A program made the translations under genes and the position numbers. Under the pieces are notes generated by a model that saw only the letters and a list, made by a program, of their open reading frames with translations, did no database searches and was not told where the DNA came from. This document shows positions 25,152-33,534 of a stretch of 64,000 bases of DNA, piece by piece (positions within the stretch are counted from its first letter, which is position 1; every line of letters begins with the position of its first letter). This stretch comes from Chitinophaga niastensis (GTDB lineage: Bacteria > Bacteroidota > Bacteroidia > Chitinophagales > Chitinophagaceae): positions 930,001-994,000 of the forward strand of contig NZ_PYAW01000003.1 in the NCBI RefSeq assembly GCF_003014755.1, given 5' to 3'.

Positions 25152-26381
25152 TTATTGTACTGGTTCTCCTTTTTTCCACACCATCACAGGTTTCATCTTA
25201 CCCTGATAATATAAAATATCCCGGTAATCACCTGTGGGATATGCCTGCAGGTCTGCGGCGTATCCTACTATGAGCTGCCCGACATCCTTCAACTGCAGCG
25301 CTGGTGCAGCTCTAAAGGTAAGTGCTGCCAATACTTCTGCTGTGGACAATTTTTCTGCTGCACTCATCACAGCTGCCTGTATCAGCAAATCGCCCATGGG
25401 GGCTGATCCAGGGTTCCAATCGCTCGCAATGGCCACACAGGCACCCGCATTCAATAATTTGCGTGCCGGTGCATACTGCATGCCTAAACCTAATGAAGCA
25501 CCCGGCAAAACTACAGCAACTGTATCTGATTTAGCGAGTAAAGCAATTTCTTTTTCTGTGCTGGCTTCGAGATGATCGGCAGAAAGTGCACCGGCAGCCA
25601 CTGCTACCGCGGCGCCACCTGCACTGAATTGGTCGGCATGCACCGTAGCTGCAAAGCCTTGCTGCATGGCCTTTTGCAGGAATCCGGCGGCAGCCTTCGC
25701 AGAAAATGCTGTTTCTTCAATGAAAATATCTACCCGGTTAGTGAGCTGTTCTTCCTGCAATACCGGTAACAGTTCCTGTAATATCCATTGCAGATATTCC
25801 TCTTCTGTACCAGTGTAATCGCGCGGTTTCATATGCGCAGCCAAACAAGTAGATATCAACGTAGCCTGCGTATGCATGCCCGCCTGTTGTATGGCGCGCA
25901 GCATTTTTATTTCACTTTCCAAATTAAGACCATAGCCACTTTTTACTTCGATAGTGGTTACGCCTTCTTTTATATGGCGGTTTGCACGGGCAACCGTATT
26001 TTCTACCAGGGTAACGATATCGGCTACACGTGTTTTGGTAACAGAGTCCCATATACCGCCACCAGCGCGGGCTATCTCCAGATAGCTTTTACCGGCAATA
26101 CGCATGGCATAATCGCGGTTGCGGGTACCATCATAACAAATGTGTGTATGACAATCAATAAACCCCGGCAATAACACCATGGGGATATCTATAAAAGAGA
26201 TCTCGCATTCCGGATATTGCTGTTGCAGCAATTTGTATTCCGCTATAGCAATGATCTTACCATCATCCACTACAATGCCGCCTTTTTCTATCACTTTCAA
26301 TTGCTCATCCTGCAACGTACCTTTTAAGGGTAACCCTGTCATGGGCAGTATTTGAGCAAAGGGACCGATTAACATTTTCAT
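25152..26381 (-). CDS. hutI: Imidazolonepropionase
   Basis: A 409-aa amidohydrolase-superfamily metalloenzyme opening 4-imidazolone-5-propionate to formimidoylglutamate. The metal-binding HTHICYDG is followed by the HutI signature RNRDYAMRIAGKSYLEIARAGGGI. Further ligands are HADQFSAGG and ASDWNPGS. The length is typical. It lies 11 nt after hutU and 3 nt before hutG in a tight operon. Confidence 0.97.
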   Translation of the reverse strand: MKMLIGPFAQILPMTGLPLKGTLQDEQLKVIEKGGIVVDDGKIIAIAEYKLLQQQYPECEISFIDIPMVLLPGFIDCHTHICYDGTRNRDYAMRIAGKSYLEIARAGGGIWDSVTKTRVADIVTLVENTVARANRHIKEGVTTIEVKSGYGLNLESEIKMLRAIQQAGMHTQATLISTCLAAHMKPRDYTGTEEEYLQWILQELLPVLQEEQLTNRVDIFIEETAFSAKAAAGFLQKAMQQGFAATVHADQFSAGGAAVAVAAGALSADHLEASTEKEIALLAKSDTVAVVLPGASLGLGMQYAPARKLLNAGACVAIASDWNPGSAPMGDLLIQAAVMSAAEKLSTAEVLAALTFRAAPALQLKDVGQLIVGYAADLQAYPTGDYRDILYYQGKMKPVMVWKKGEPVQ

Positions 26382-26392
26382 GGGCTGCTGTA

Positions 26393-28063
26393 TTAAATGG
26401 ATATACCAAATTTATCTCCCCATTCCTGTGCTTTTTCATAGCCTGCATCTGCATGACGGAAAATACCCAAAGCCGGATCATTAAACAATACACGGCTCAA
26501 ACATGCTGCTGCACGGTCTGTACCATCCGCCAGCACTACCATGCCGGCATGTTGTGAATAACCCATGCCTACGCCACCGCCGTGGTGGAAAGATACCCAG
26601 GTAGCGCCGCCACCGGTATTGGCCATGAGGTTCAGTAATGTCCAGTCGCTTACAGCATCAGAGCCATCTTTCATGGATTCTGTTTCGCGGTTGGGAGAGG
26701 CCACGGAGCCACAATCCAGGTGATCACGACCAATCACAATCGGTGCTTTTACCTTACCGGATTTTACCAGGTCATTAAAAATAAGACCGGCCTTTTCGCG
26801 CTCACCCAGTCCCAGCCAGCAAATGCGGGCAGGCAAACCCTGGAAGGCTACCTTTTCCTGTGCCTGTTTCAGCCAGTTGATGAGGTGCGTATTTTCCGGA
26901 AATGCTTCCATCAATGCGCGGTCGGTGGTGTAGATATCTTCCGGATCGCCGGATAAGGCTACCCAGCGGAAAGGGCCTTTCCCTTCGCAAAATAAAGGGC
27001 GTATATATGCAGGCGTAAATCCGGGGAAGTTAAAGGCATTGGCTTCTCCACCTTCTCTCGCAAATTCGCGCAGGTTGTTACCGTAATCAAATGTAACCGC
27101 ACCTTTTTGTTGCATGGTTAACATAAAGCCCACGTGGCGTGCCATGCTTTTCAGTGACAACTGCTTATAGGCAGCAGGATCGCTCTTACGCAGGGCCAGT
27201 GCGGCTTGCAGCGACATACCATTTGGTACATATCCGTTGATAGGATCATGTGCAGATGTTTGATCAGTGAGGATATCGGGGATGATATTGTCTTTCAGCA
27301 TACGTTCCAGCATATCACCGGCATCGCTCACCAAACCTATCGACAATGCTTCTCCTTTCGCCTGTGCTTCCTGCGCCCACTGAATCGCTTCTTCATAAGA
27401 ATGCGTCATACGATCAAGGTAGCGGGTATCTATTCTTTTTTGTATGCGGGTAGGGTCTATGTCTGCGCCGAGGAACACGGCACCGGCCATAGTAGCCGCC
27501 AGTGGCTGCGCGCCACCCATACCACCAATACCGGCAGTAACAAGCAACTTGCCTTTGAGGCTACCGTTAAAATGCTGACGACTGCACTCCATAAAGGTTT
27601 CATAGGTTCCCTGCAGGATACCTTGTGTACCAATATAGATCCAGCTGCCGGCAGTCATTTGCCCGTACATCATTAATCCTTTTGAACGCAGTTCGTTGAA
27701 ATGCTCCCAGGTAGCCCATTTAGGCACCAGGTTACTATTGGCCAGCATTACACGGGGAGCCTGCGGATGTGTGCGGACAATACCCACTGGTTTACCGGAT
27801 TGCACCAGTAGTGAGTGGTCTTCATCCAGTTCCAGTAACAACTCAATAATTTTTTGCAGCGATTCGCGGTTACGTGCAGCCTGACCAATACCACCGTATA
27901 CCACCAGTTCATCGGGGTTTTCGGCTACTTCGCCATCGAGGTTGTTGAGCAACATGCGTAGCGGAGCTTCTGTTTGCCATGATTTAGCATGCAGGGTGGC
28001 ACCATGTGGTGCTTTATAATGCGGGTGTGCCGCGTATGTTTTAATAAAGTCCAAACTGGTCAT
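26393..28063 (-). CDS. hutU: Urocanate hydratase
   Basis: A 556-aa NAD-dependent enzyme converting urocanate to imidazolonepropionate. Conserved blocks: YGGIGQAARN near the N-terminus, MYGQMTAGSWIYIGTQGILQ, the Rossmann-like VTAGIGGMGGAQPLAATMAG, and near the C-terminus IVIGRDHLDCGSVASPNRET with the catalytic region and TGGGATWVSFHHGGGVGMGY. The start overlaps the end of hutH by 23 nt, indicating translational coupling. Confidence 0.98.
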   Translation of the reverse strand: MTSLDFIKTYAAHPHYKAPHGATLHAKSWQTEAPLRMLLNNLDGEVAENPDELVVYGGIGQAARNRESLQKIIELLLELDEDHSLLVQSGKPVGIVRTHPQAPRVMLANSNLVPKWATWEHFNELRSKGLMMYGQMTAGSWIYIGTQGILQGTYETFMECSRQHFNGSLKGKLLVTAGIGGMGGAQPLAATMAGAVFLGADIDPTRIQKRIDTRYLDRMTHSYEEAIQWAQEAQAKGEALSIGLVSDAGDMLERMLKDNIIPDILTDQTSAHDPINGYVPNGMSLQAALALRKSDPAAYKQLSLKSMARHVGFMLTMQQKGAVTFDYGNNLREFAREGGEANAFNFPGFTPAYIRPLFCEGKGPFRWVALSGDPEDIYTTDRALMEAFPENTHLINWLKQAQEKVAFQGLPARICWLGLGEREKAGLIFNDLVKSGKVKAPIVIGRDHLDCGSVASPNRETESMKDGSDAVSDWTLLNLMANTGGGATWVSFHHGGGVGMGYSQHAGMVVLADGTDRAAACLSRVLFNDPALGIFRHADAGYEKAQEWGDKFGISI

Positions 28064-29609
28064 TATAAAGTCCGTTTAAGGTTAATTGATGTTGGGCGGC
28101 GGCTTCGTTGGCTACACGCACCAGTGATTGATCGGTGATGATATTATGCAGTGCTGCTATGTCGTACGCAAAGATGCGGTCTTTGGTAGCGAAGGTTACT
28201 TTTTCCCTGGTATATTGATGTACTGCTTCCAGCACCGGACCAGATTTCAGCGGACGGCGGAAATCCACTGCCTGTGCGGCATAGAGCAGTTCAATAGCCA
28301 GTATATATTCGAGATTACCAATTACCTGGTTGAGTTTACGGCCACTGATAGATCCCATGGATACGTGATCTTCCTGACCGAGTGAGGTAGGCACGCTATC
28401 CGCGCTGGCAGGGAAACACAGCGTTTTATTTTCTGTTACCAGTGCAGCAGTAGTGTACTGTGGGATCATAAATCCGGAGTTCAGTCCTGCATCCTGGATC
28501 AATAATTTAGGCAGTCCGTATCTTCCTTCAATCATCATATAACAGCGCCTGTCGGAAATATTACCCAGCTCCGCAGCCGCTACAGTGGCGTAGTCCAGCG
28601 GTAATGCCAATGGCTGTCCGTGGAAGTTACCACCGCTGATAGTATCAGTAGCACTGAAGATGATGGGGTTATCGGTAACTGCATTCAGTTCAATAGTAGT
28701 AAGCTCCTGCAGGTGCTGCCATGCCGTGCGGGAAGCGCCGTGTACCTGTGGCATACAGCGCAGGGAGTAAGGGTCCTGTACGCGGCCACAGTCCACATGC
28801 GAAGACATGATCTCTGAATTATCCAGCAATGTTTTCAGGCGGTGGGCTACCAGCTGATTACCGGGAAACGGACGGATAGCATGTAAGCGCGGGTCAAAAG
28901 GTTTGGCGGTGCCCATGAGTCCTTCCAGTGATAAGGCACCAATGATATCGGCCGCCTCCAGTGCGTTGTGCAGGCGTTGTACTGCTTTCACTGCAAAAGA
29001 TAAAATAAACTGGGTACCGTTGATGAGCGCCAGTCCTTCTTTAGGACCAAGCACGATGGGCTGGATGCCTTCCTGCTGCATTACAGATTGTGTATCTGTT
29101 TTTTGTCCCTTGTACCATACATGCCCCAGCCCAATCAGTGGCAGGAACAAGTGCGCTAGCGGCGCCAGGTCACCGGATGCGCCCACAGAGCCTTTTTCGG
29201 GCACCAGTGGTGTAACGCGGTTTTCGATGTGCCAGATGATACGCTCCAGCGTAGCCAGGGCAGCGCCTGAATAACCTTGCGCCAGGGCATGCACTTTGGT
29301 GATGAGCATGATGCGGGCAATTTCTTCGGGGATACTTTCGCCCACGCCTACGCTATGACTTTGCAGGATATTGTATTGCAGTGCACGGGTATCTTCTTCA
29401 GAAATTTTAGTATCACATAACGGACCAAAGCCGGTGTTGATGCCGTATACCGTGGTATGCTGTGATACAATAGTTTGTACATACCCATAGCTGGTTTGTA
29501 CACGTGTAATGACTTCCGGTACCAGTACGCCCTTCACCTTTCCTGCAGCAATGTCTATCACTTTGCCTACAGTGAGATGGTCTATACCGTACTTAAAAAT
29601 ATCACTCAT
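28041..29609 (-). CDS. hutH: Histidine ammonia-lyase
   Basis: A 522-aa MIO-dependent lyase forming urocanate and ammonia from L-histidine. The self-cyclising Ala-Ser-Gly triad is at residues 144-146 within GSVGASGDLAPLAH. Other signatures are YGINTGFGPL near residue 55 and QEDHVSMGSISGRKL in the C-terminal half. It is the first enzyme gene of the operon, 30 nt downstream of the marR gene. Confidence 0.98.
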   Translation of the reverse strand: MSDIFKYGIDHLTVGKVIDIAAGKVKGVLVPEVITRVQTSYGYVQTIVSQHTTVYGINTGFGPLCDTKISEEDTRALQYNILQSHSVGVGESIPEEIARIMLITKVHALAQGYSGAALATLERIIWHIENRVTPLVPEKGSVGASGDLAPLAHLFLPLIGLGHVWYKGQKTDTQSVMQQEGIQPIVLGPKEGLALINGTQFILSFAVKAVQRLHNALEAADIIGALSLEGLMGTAKPFDPRLHAIRPFPGNQLVAHRLKTLLDNSEIMSSHVDCGRVQDPYSLRCMPQVHGASRTAWQHLQELTTIELNAVTDNPIIFSATDTISGGNFHGQPLALPLDYATVAAAELGNISDRRCYMMIEGRYGLPKLLIQDAGLNSGFMIPQYTTAALVTENKTLCFPASADSVPTSLGQEDHVSMGSISGRKLNQVIGNLEYILAIELLYAAQAVDFRRPLKSGPVLEAVHQYTREKVTFATKDRIFAYDIAALHNIITDQSLVRVANEAAAQHQLTLNGLYNDQFGLY

Positions 29610-29639
29610 GGTTAGAAGATTTATCTGGTGTATGATTTA

Positions 29640-30119
29640 TTATAATTGTTGCCTGATTCTTTCAGACAAAGGTTTTTGTTGTACCGATTGTTCAATCTGC
29701 GCGATGGCTGCCAGTATCTGCTGGCTTTGTTTATTTTCCGTTACCAGCTCGTTCATGGCCTCCGAAATAGCGTTCCATACGGGTTGTATCTGATGGAGCA
29801 GGTCTTCCCCTTTTTTAGAGAAGGCAACCAATTGGCGACGGCCGTCTTCCTTGCAGGGCGTTGTTTTCAGCAGCCCTTTCTTTTTCAGGTTGGTCACCAT
29901 CTGGCTCACGGCGGAGTGAGATATCTCCAGCTGATCCGCTATTTCTATCATCGGCATCGGCTGTTGTTTTGACAACAGGTAAAATACCGGAAACCAGCTG
30001 GCATCAAAGGAGATACCCGCTTGTTCATATACTTTATTTACTTCCATCAGGAAGTATTCACTTAATCTGCGCAGGCGGCTTCCAAAAACGAGGTAGCCTA
30101 ATGTTGGATAGAAACTCAT
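29640..30119 (-). CDS. MarR-family transcriptional regulator, probable hut operon regulator
   Basis: A 159-aa winged-helix regulator. Its HTH (IEIADQLEISHSAVSQMVTNL) and wing (KEDGRRQLVAFSKKGEDLL) follow the MarR pattern. It is the first gene of marR-hutH-hutU-hutI-hutG, all on the minus strand with small gaps. Two near-identical palindromic sites lie just upstream (30137-30179), suggesting autoregulation and control of the hut genes. The ligand is inferred, perhaps urocanate or histidine. A MarR rather than a HutC (GntR) regulator is notable. Confidence 0.93.
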   Translation of the reverse strand: MSFYPTLGYLVFGSRLRRLSEYFLMEVNKVYEQAGISFDASWFPVFYLLSKQQPMPMIEIADQLEISHSAVSQMVTNLKKKGLLKTTPCKEDGRRQLVAFSKKGEDLLHQIQPVWNAISEAMNELVTENKQSQQILAAIAQIEQSVQQKPLSERIRQQL

Positions 30120-30136
30120 GTTTGATATTCAGCTAT

Positions 30137-30179
30137 TTATGTAAGTGCTTATATAATAAATATTATGTAAGCGCTTATA
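30137..30179 (-). promoter_or_regulatory. Two direct-repeat palindromic operators upstream of marR-hut
   Basis: A 17-bp sequence, TTATGTAAGYGCTTATA, occurs at 30137-30153 and 30163-30179, 26 bp apart, with one mismatch. Each holds the palindrome TAAG(T/C)GCTTA, perfect in the second copy. The size and symmetry fit MarR dimer sites, and the location directly upstream of the regulator fits autorepression. Confidence 0.65.
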
Positions 30180-30190
30180 CAATAATACAA

Positions 30191-30269
30191 AATAATTACG
30201 AATTGGGAATTACGATTATAAGCGAAGATCGTTTCGATCCGTAATTCCCAATTCGTAATTCGTAATTTA
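30191..30269. repeat. Family B ATTACGA hairpin B1
   Basis: The left arm AATTACGAATTGGGAATTAC (30194-30214) pairs perfectly over 21 bp with the right arm (30240-30260), including the variant word ATTGGGA, which is mirrored as TCCCAAT. The centre contains AGCGAAGATCG. It lies right after the stop codon of the SET-domain gene (minus strand), where it may end transcription. Confidence 0.85.
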
Positions 30270-30668
30270 TTTCTCTACTTGTTTCTTTTTTAAATCGAAC
30301 CAAACGGGAGAGCTGTCGGTCACTTCACCATTGTAGTTAATGAAGAGTTCTTCCCCTTTTTTAATCTCACGGCGGGTAATGATACTCATGGTTTCTTCAT
30401 CGAAATCCATCTCGTACTCACAATTGGGGGTATAGTCGTGATTATAAATAGAGCAAAAGCCCAAAGCCACACAGGAGCGGGTTTCTCTTACACCCCAGAG
30501 GAAAATATAATTATGGAGTTTTGTTTTGTCCACAATTTCTGTATCGTCGTTAGAGAGGACCAGCACGGGCGAAGTTTCAATTCTTGTTCCGGCAGGAATC
30601 TTTTCTTTTGTGAAGACTCCCCTTCCTTTTCCCTTAGACTTTTCAATGTACAAGTACGGCTTTATCAT
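30267..30668 (-). CDS. SET-domain protein (putative protein-lysine methyltransferase)
   Basis: A 133-aa single SET domain. The N-terminal GKGRGVFTKEKIPAGT, the cofactor/knot motif YNHDYTPNC (NHS-like) and the C-terminal EELFINYNGE (ELFxxY type) are all visible. Such minimal bacterial SET proteins are predicted to transfer methyl groups from SAM to lysines, but their targets are unknown. It is divergent from the deleted bestrophin gene and followed by hairpin B1. Confidence 0.88.
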   Translation of the reverse strand: MIKPYLYIEKSKGKGRGVFTKEKIPAGTRIETSPVLVLSNDDTEIVDKTKLHNYIFLWGVRETRSCVALGFCSIYNHDYTPNCEYEMDFDEETMSIITRREIKKGEELFINYNGEVTDSSPVWFDLKKKQVEK

Positions 30669-30793
30669 GTCGTTATTTCAAATAAAAGAAGACGTAAAGT
30701 AAACTTAAAGCAGGAAGTTATCAAAATCCTATTTAAAAAATTTAGGTTTGCGGCCCGGAAAATATTTTTTTTGCCTTTCAAGTACTGACGCAT

Positions 30794-31234
30794 ATGATCA
30801 ATTATAACCCGAAGGAATGGTTTACGTTTATCTTCCGCATCCATAAAGCGGATACGGTAAGGAAGCTCTTTCCCATGTTCATTGCCTTGTCTGTTTATTC
30901 GGGCATTGTTGCCTGGCTGGAGTTGGAGGTATGGCGACCCTCTTTCACAGCTGTATGCGGGGCCTGTGAGCGCATCAGAAATACACCTATCCCGTTTTCT
31001 TACAGTGTATTTATTAAAAAAATTATTTTCTTTTATGTGATGTCCATGCCATTTGGATATGTATTCAGTCTGGGTTATCTTATTATACCAATGATTGTCT
31101 TTATCTTTTTTGTGCTGGCCAGTCTGGAGCTTATTACAGAAGAAATTGAAGATCCATTCGGGAAAGACCCTAATGACCTGCCCCTGGATACTATTTGCGG
31201 CAATATCCGCCTGCATGTAGCAGAATTATTATAA
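30794..31234 (+). pseudogene. Bestrophin-family channel gene with a large in-frame internal deletion
   Basis: A 146-aa frame. Residues 1-45 (INYNPKEWFTFIFRIHKAD, then a hydrophobic helix ending AWLELEV) match the N-terminus of bacterial bestrophins. From residue 50 on, SFTAVCGACERIRNTPIPFS and ITEEIEDPFGKDPNDLPLDT match the C-terminal third. Bacterial bestrophins are usually about 290-305 aa; the middle, including the pore helix with the FRxNxAYxRWWE-type motif, is absent. The frame stays open, so it could encode a short membrane protein, but a functional pentameric anion channel is unlikely. Confidence 0.75.
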
Positions 31235-31292
31235 CGACTGTCCGGGCAGCGTGCTATTTTAACTTATTTTCGCAGATAGAGGCAATTTGTAC

Positions 31293-32669
31293 ATGGAAAA
31301 TGAAGCTTTACTGGAGAAATTCCAGACACTGACAGAAGAAAAGAATTATCGTGAACTGTCAGTATATCTGGACGACCAGTTGATTACGGATATAGCTGAA
31401 CTTATTCACGACGACCCTGATGAGGCCGACAAGATTATTAATAATCTGTCTATCACCAGAGCGGCGGCGGCTTTCCGTATCCTGGACTTTCCTCTGCAGG
31501 AAGATGTGATCAGAATCTTATCTCCCGCCAAAATAGCAGAGCTCATGAATGAGCTGCCAGCAGATGACCGCACCTCTTTCCTGGAAGAGTTACCCAGTGA
31601 AGCGGTGAAGGAGCTGATAAAACTGCTGGACCCCGAAGAACGGCGGATTACTTTATCACTGCTTGGTTATAAGGAAAACAGCGTAGGTCGTATCATGACG
31701 CCCGACTACATTGCTGTGCGGGAAGAATGGACAGTGAAAGAAGTACTGGATTATATCCGCGAACATGGCAAGGACAGTGAAACGATCGACGTAATATATG
31801 TGATAGACGAAAAGGGACACCTGATGGATGACTTCCGGATACGGGAGTTTCTGCTGGTATCTACAGACACCGTTGTACATACGTTGATGGATGACCGCTT
31901 TGTATCGCTCCATGCCAACGACGACCAGGAAGAGGCCATACAGGTATTCCGGATGGAAAACAGGGTAGCCTTGCCCGTTGTGGATGACCAGAGTATCTTG
32001 CTGGGCATTGTGACCATTGACGATATGTTATGGATCGCTAACGAAGAACATACGGAAGATATCCAGAAGATTGGTGGTACCGAAGCATTGGATGAACCGT
32101 ATCTCGATATGCCCTTACTGAAACTGGTAAAGAAGCGCGTAGGCTGGCTGGCCATACTGTTTATCGGTGAAATGCTCACTGCCACAGCAATGGCATTTTT
32201 TGAAGATGAAATAGCCAAGGCGGTAGTTCTTGCCCTGTTTGTGCCACTGATCATTTCCAGTGGTGGTAACAGTGGCTCACAGGCTGCTACCCTTATTATA
32301 CAAGCCATGGCCCTCGGTGAAATCACTGTTGCCGACTGGTGGCGTGTTATGCGCCGCGAGCTGCTATCCGGTATGTTGCTGGGCAGTGTACTGGGAGCAA
32401 TAGGCTTTATCCGTATCATGCTATGGAGTTATTTCTTTCATTCTTACCATGGTCATGGCATGCTGATAGGTGCTACTGTAGGCTTTTCACTGATAGGTGT
32501 AGTGCTATGGGGAACACTTTCCGGCTCTATGCTGCCATTGTTGCTGAAGAAATGCGGTGCAGATCCGGCTACTTCTTCTGCCCCGTTTGTGGCCACCCTG
32601 GTGGATGTAACCGGGTTACTTATTTATTTTACGGTAGCATATACCTTGATGAAAGGTATATTACTATAA
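31293..32669 (+). CDS. mgtE: Magnesium transporter MgtE
   Basis: About 458 aa from the ATG at 31293 (a TTG at 31287 would add two residues). It is an inner-membrane Mg2+ channel gated by cytosolic Mg2+. The N-domain repeats span residues about 5-130 (AKIAELMNELPADDRTSFLE). A CBS pair follows (VGRIMTPDYIAVREEWTVKE, VVDDQSILLGIVTIDDML), and five membrane helices from about residue 285 contain the pore segment SSGGNSGSQAATL and the C-terminal PFVATLVDVTGLLIYF. It lies 58 nt after the bestrophin remnant. Confidence 0.97.
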   Translation: MENEALLEKFQTLTEEKNYRELSVYLDDQLITDIAELIHDDPDEADKIINNLSITRAAAAFRILDFPLQEDVIRILSPAKIAELMNELPADDRTSFLEELPSEAVKELIKLLDPEERRITLSLLGYKENSVGRIMTPDYIAVREEWTVKEVLDYIREHGKDSETIDVIYVIDEKGHLMDDFRIREFLLVSTDTVVHTLMDDRFVSLHANDDQEEAIQVFRMENRVALPVVDDQSILLGIVTIDDMLWIANEEHTEDIQKIGGTEALDEPYLDMPLLKLVKKRVGWLAILFIGEMLTATAMAFFEDEIAKAVVLALFVPLIISSGGNSGSQAATLIIQAMALGEITVADWWRVMRRELLSGMLLGSVLGAIGFIRIMLWSYFFHSYHGHGMLIGATVGFSLIGVVLWGTLSGSMLPLLLKKCGADPATSSAPFVATLVDVTGLLIYFTVAYTLMKGILL

Positions 32670-32888
32670 GGGGAAGGCCTTCGGCCTTTGTCTTTTCTTT
32701 ACCATGATTTTGATGATTAATCATGATTTTTCTGATTTTATTTTCTTTTAACAGATAGCTAAAGCGTTTTATAATATGCTTTTATAAAATCAGAAGGGGT
32801 AATGATTCGAAAGAAATGAAATCAGAAAAATCATGATTAATCATCAAAATCATGGTAAAGAAAAGACAAAGGCCGAAGGCCTTCCCCC
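32670..32888. repeat. Family A element A3, variant words (convergent genes)
   Basis: Arms of about 70 bp, essentially perfect: the left begins GGGGAAGGCCTTCGGCCTTT and the right ends with its complement. Inside each arm the sequence GGCC-TTC-GGCC makes its own mini-hairpin. GATT words are present (CATGATTTTGATGATTAATC) but the CTCCCGATTA tip is replaced. It lies between mgtE and a convergent phosphatase gene, starting at the mgtE stop codon. Confidence 0.85.
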
Positions 32889-32898
32889 ACAATTATTT

Positions 32899-33432
32899 TC
32901 AATAACATATCTCCTTCAGCGTCGTCCCCTCTCTGTTCTTTCTTACAATAAACAACCGGTCATATTCCTTATCTCCTATAGAATCTATACGGGGCTTCGC
33001 TCTCAGGCTATGTAATATGGGAATGAGCGTATTGGCATGACCTATCACGAGGAGCCGTTTGCCCCAGTCTTCATGACGCGTTATTTCATAAATGAGCGAT
33101 TCTCCGCTGGTATCTGCTTTATAAAAACAGGTATCGAGATGGAGGCGTAAACGCAGGCTATCAGCGGTACCGATGCTTCTTTTATAATGTGTAAGATAGA
33201 TCTTGTTTAAACCAGAATCTTTTAGCAGGGCGTATAAGGCGCCTGCACGCTGTAATCCGGCTGCCGTTAGTGTAGAATCCGGGCCGGGATTTCTTTCCGC
33301 ATGTCGTATTATATAAAAGGTGCCTGTTAGAAAAGTAGTGTCTTCTGATACCAATACAGGTGTCCGTACTGGCTGTTTGGGCTTACAACCCACTACAATG
33401 ATGAGGGAAAAAAGTATTGGCAGTAGGCGCAT
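32899..33432 (-). CDS. Histidine phosphatase superfamily lipoprotein
   Basis: A 177-aa protein with a lipoprotein signal (hydrophobic run ending IIVVGC, lipobox Cys16), so it is probably anchored in the envelope. The phosphoglycerate-mutase-like catalytic motif YIIRHAERN carries the RH pair (phosphohistidine), and the second His is in VIGHANTLIPIL. The size fits SixA/small branch members. The substrate is unknown. It converges with mgtE across repeat A3. Confidence 0.88.
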   Translation of the reverse strand: MRLLPILFSLIIVVGCKPKQPVRTPVLVSEDTTFLTGTFYIIRHAERNPGPDSTLTAAGLQRAGALYALLKDSGLNKIYLTHYKRSIGTADSLRLRLHLDTCFYKADTSGESLIYEITRHEDWGKRLLVIGHANTLIPILHSLRAKPRIDSIGDKEYDRLFIVRKNREGTTLKEICY

Positions 33433-33534
33433 AAAGCTGATTTAAAGCAGATGACCGCAGTACGTCCATCCAAAAGTTACGGCAATTTATGATTAAACCG
33501 TTACATTTATTCCCCAACAAAATAATGAACCGCT

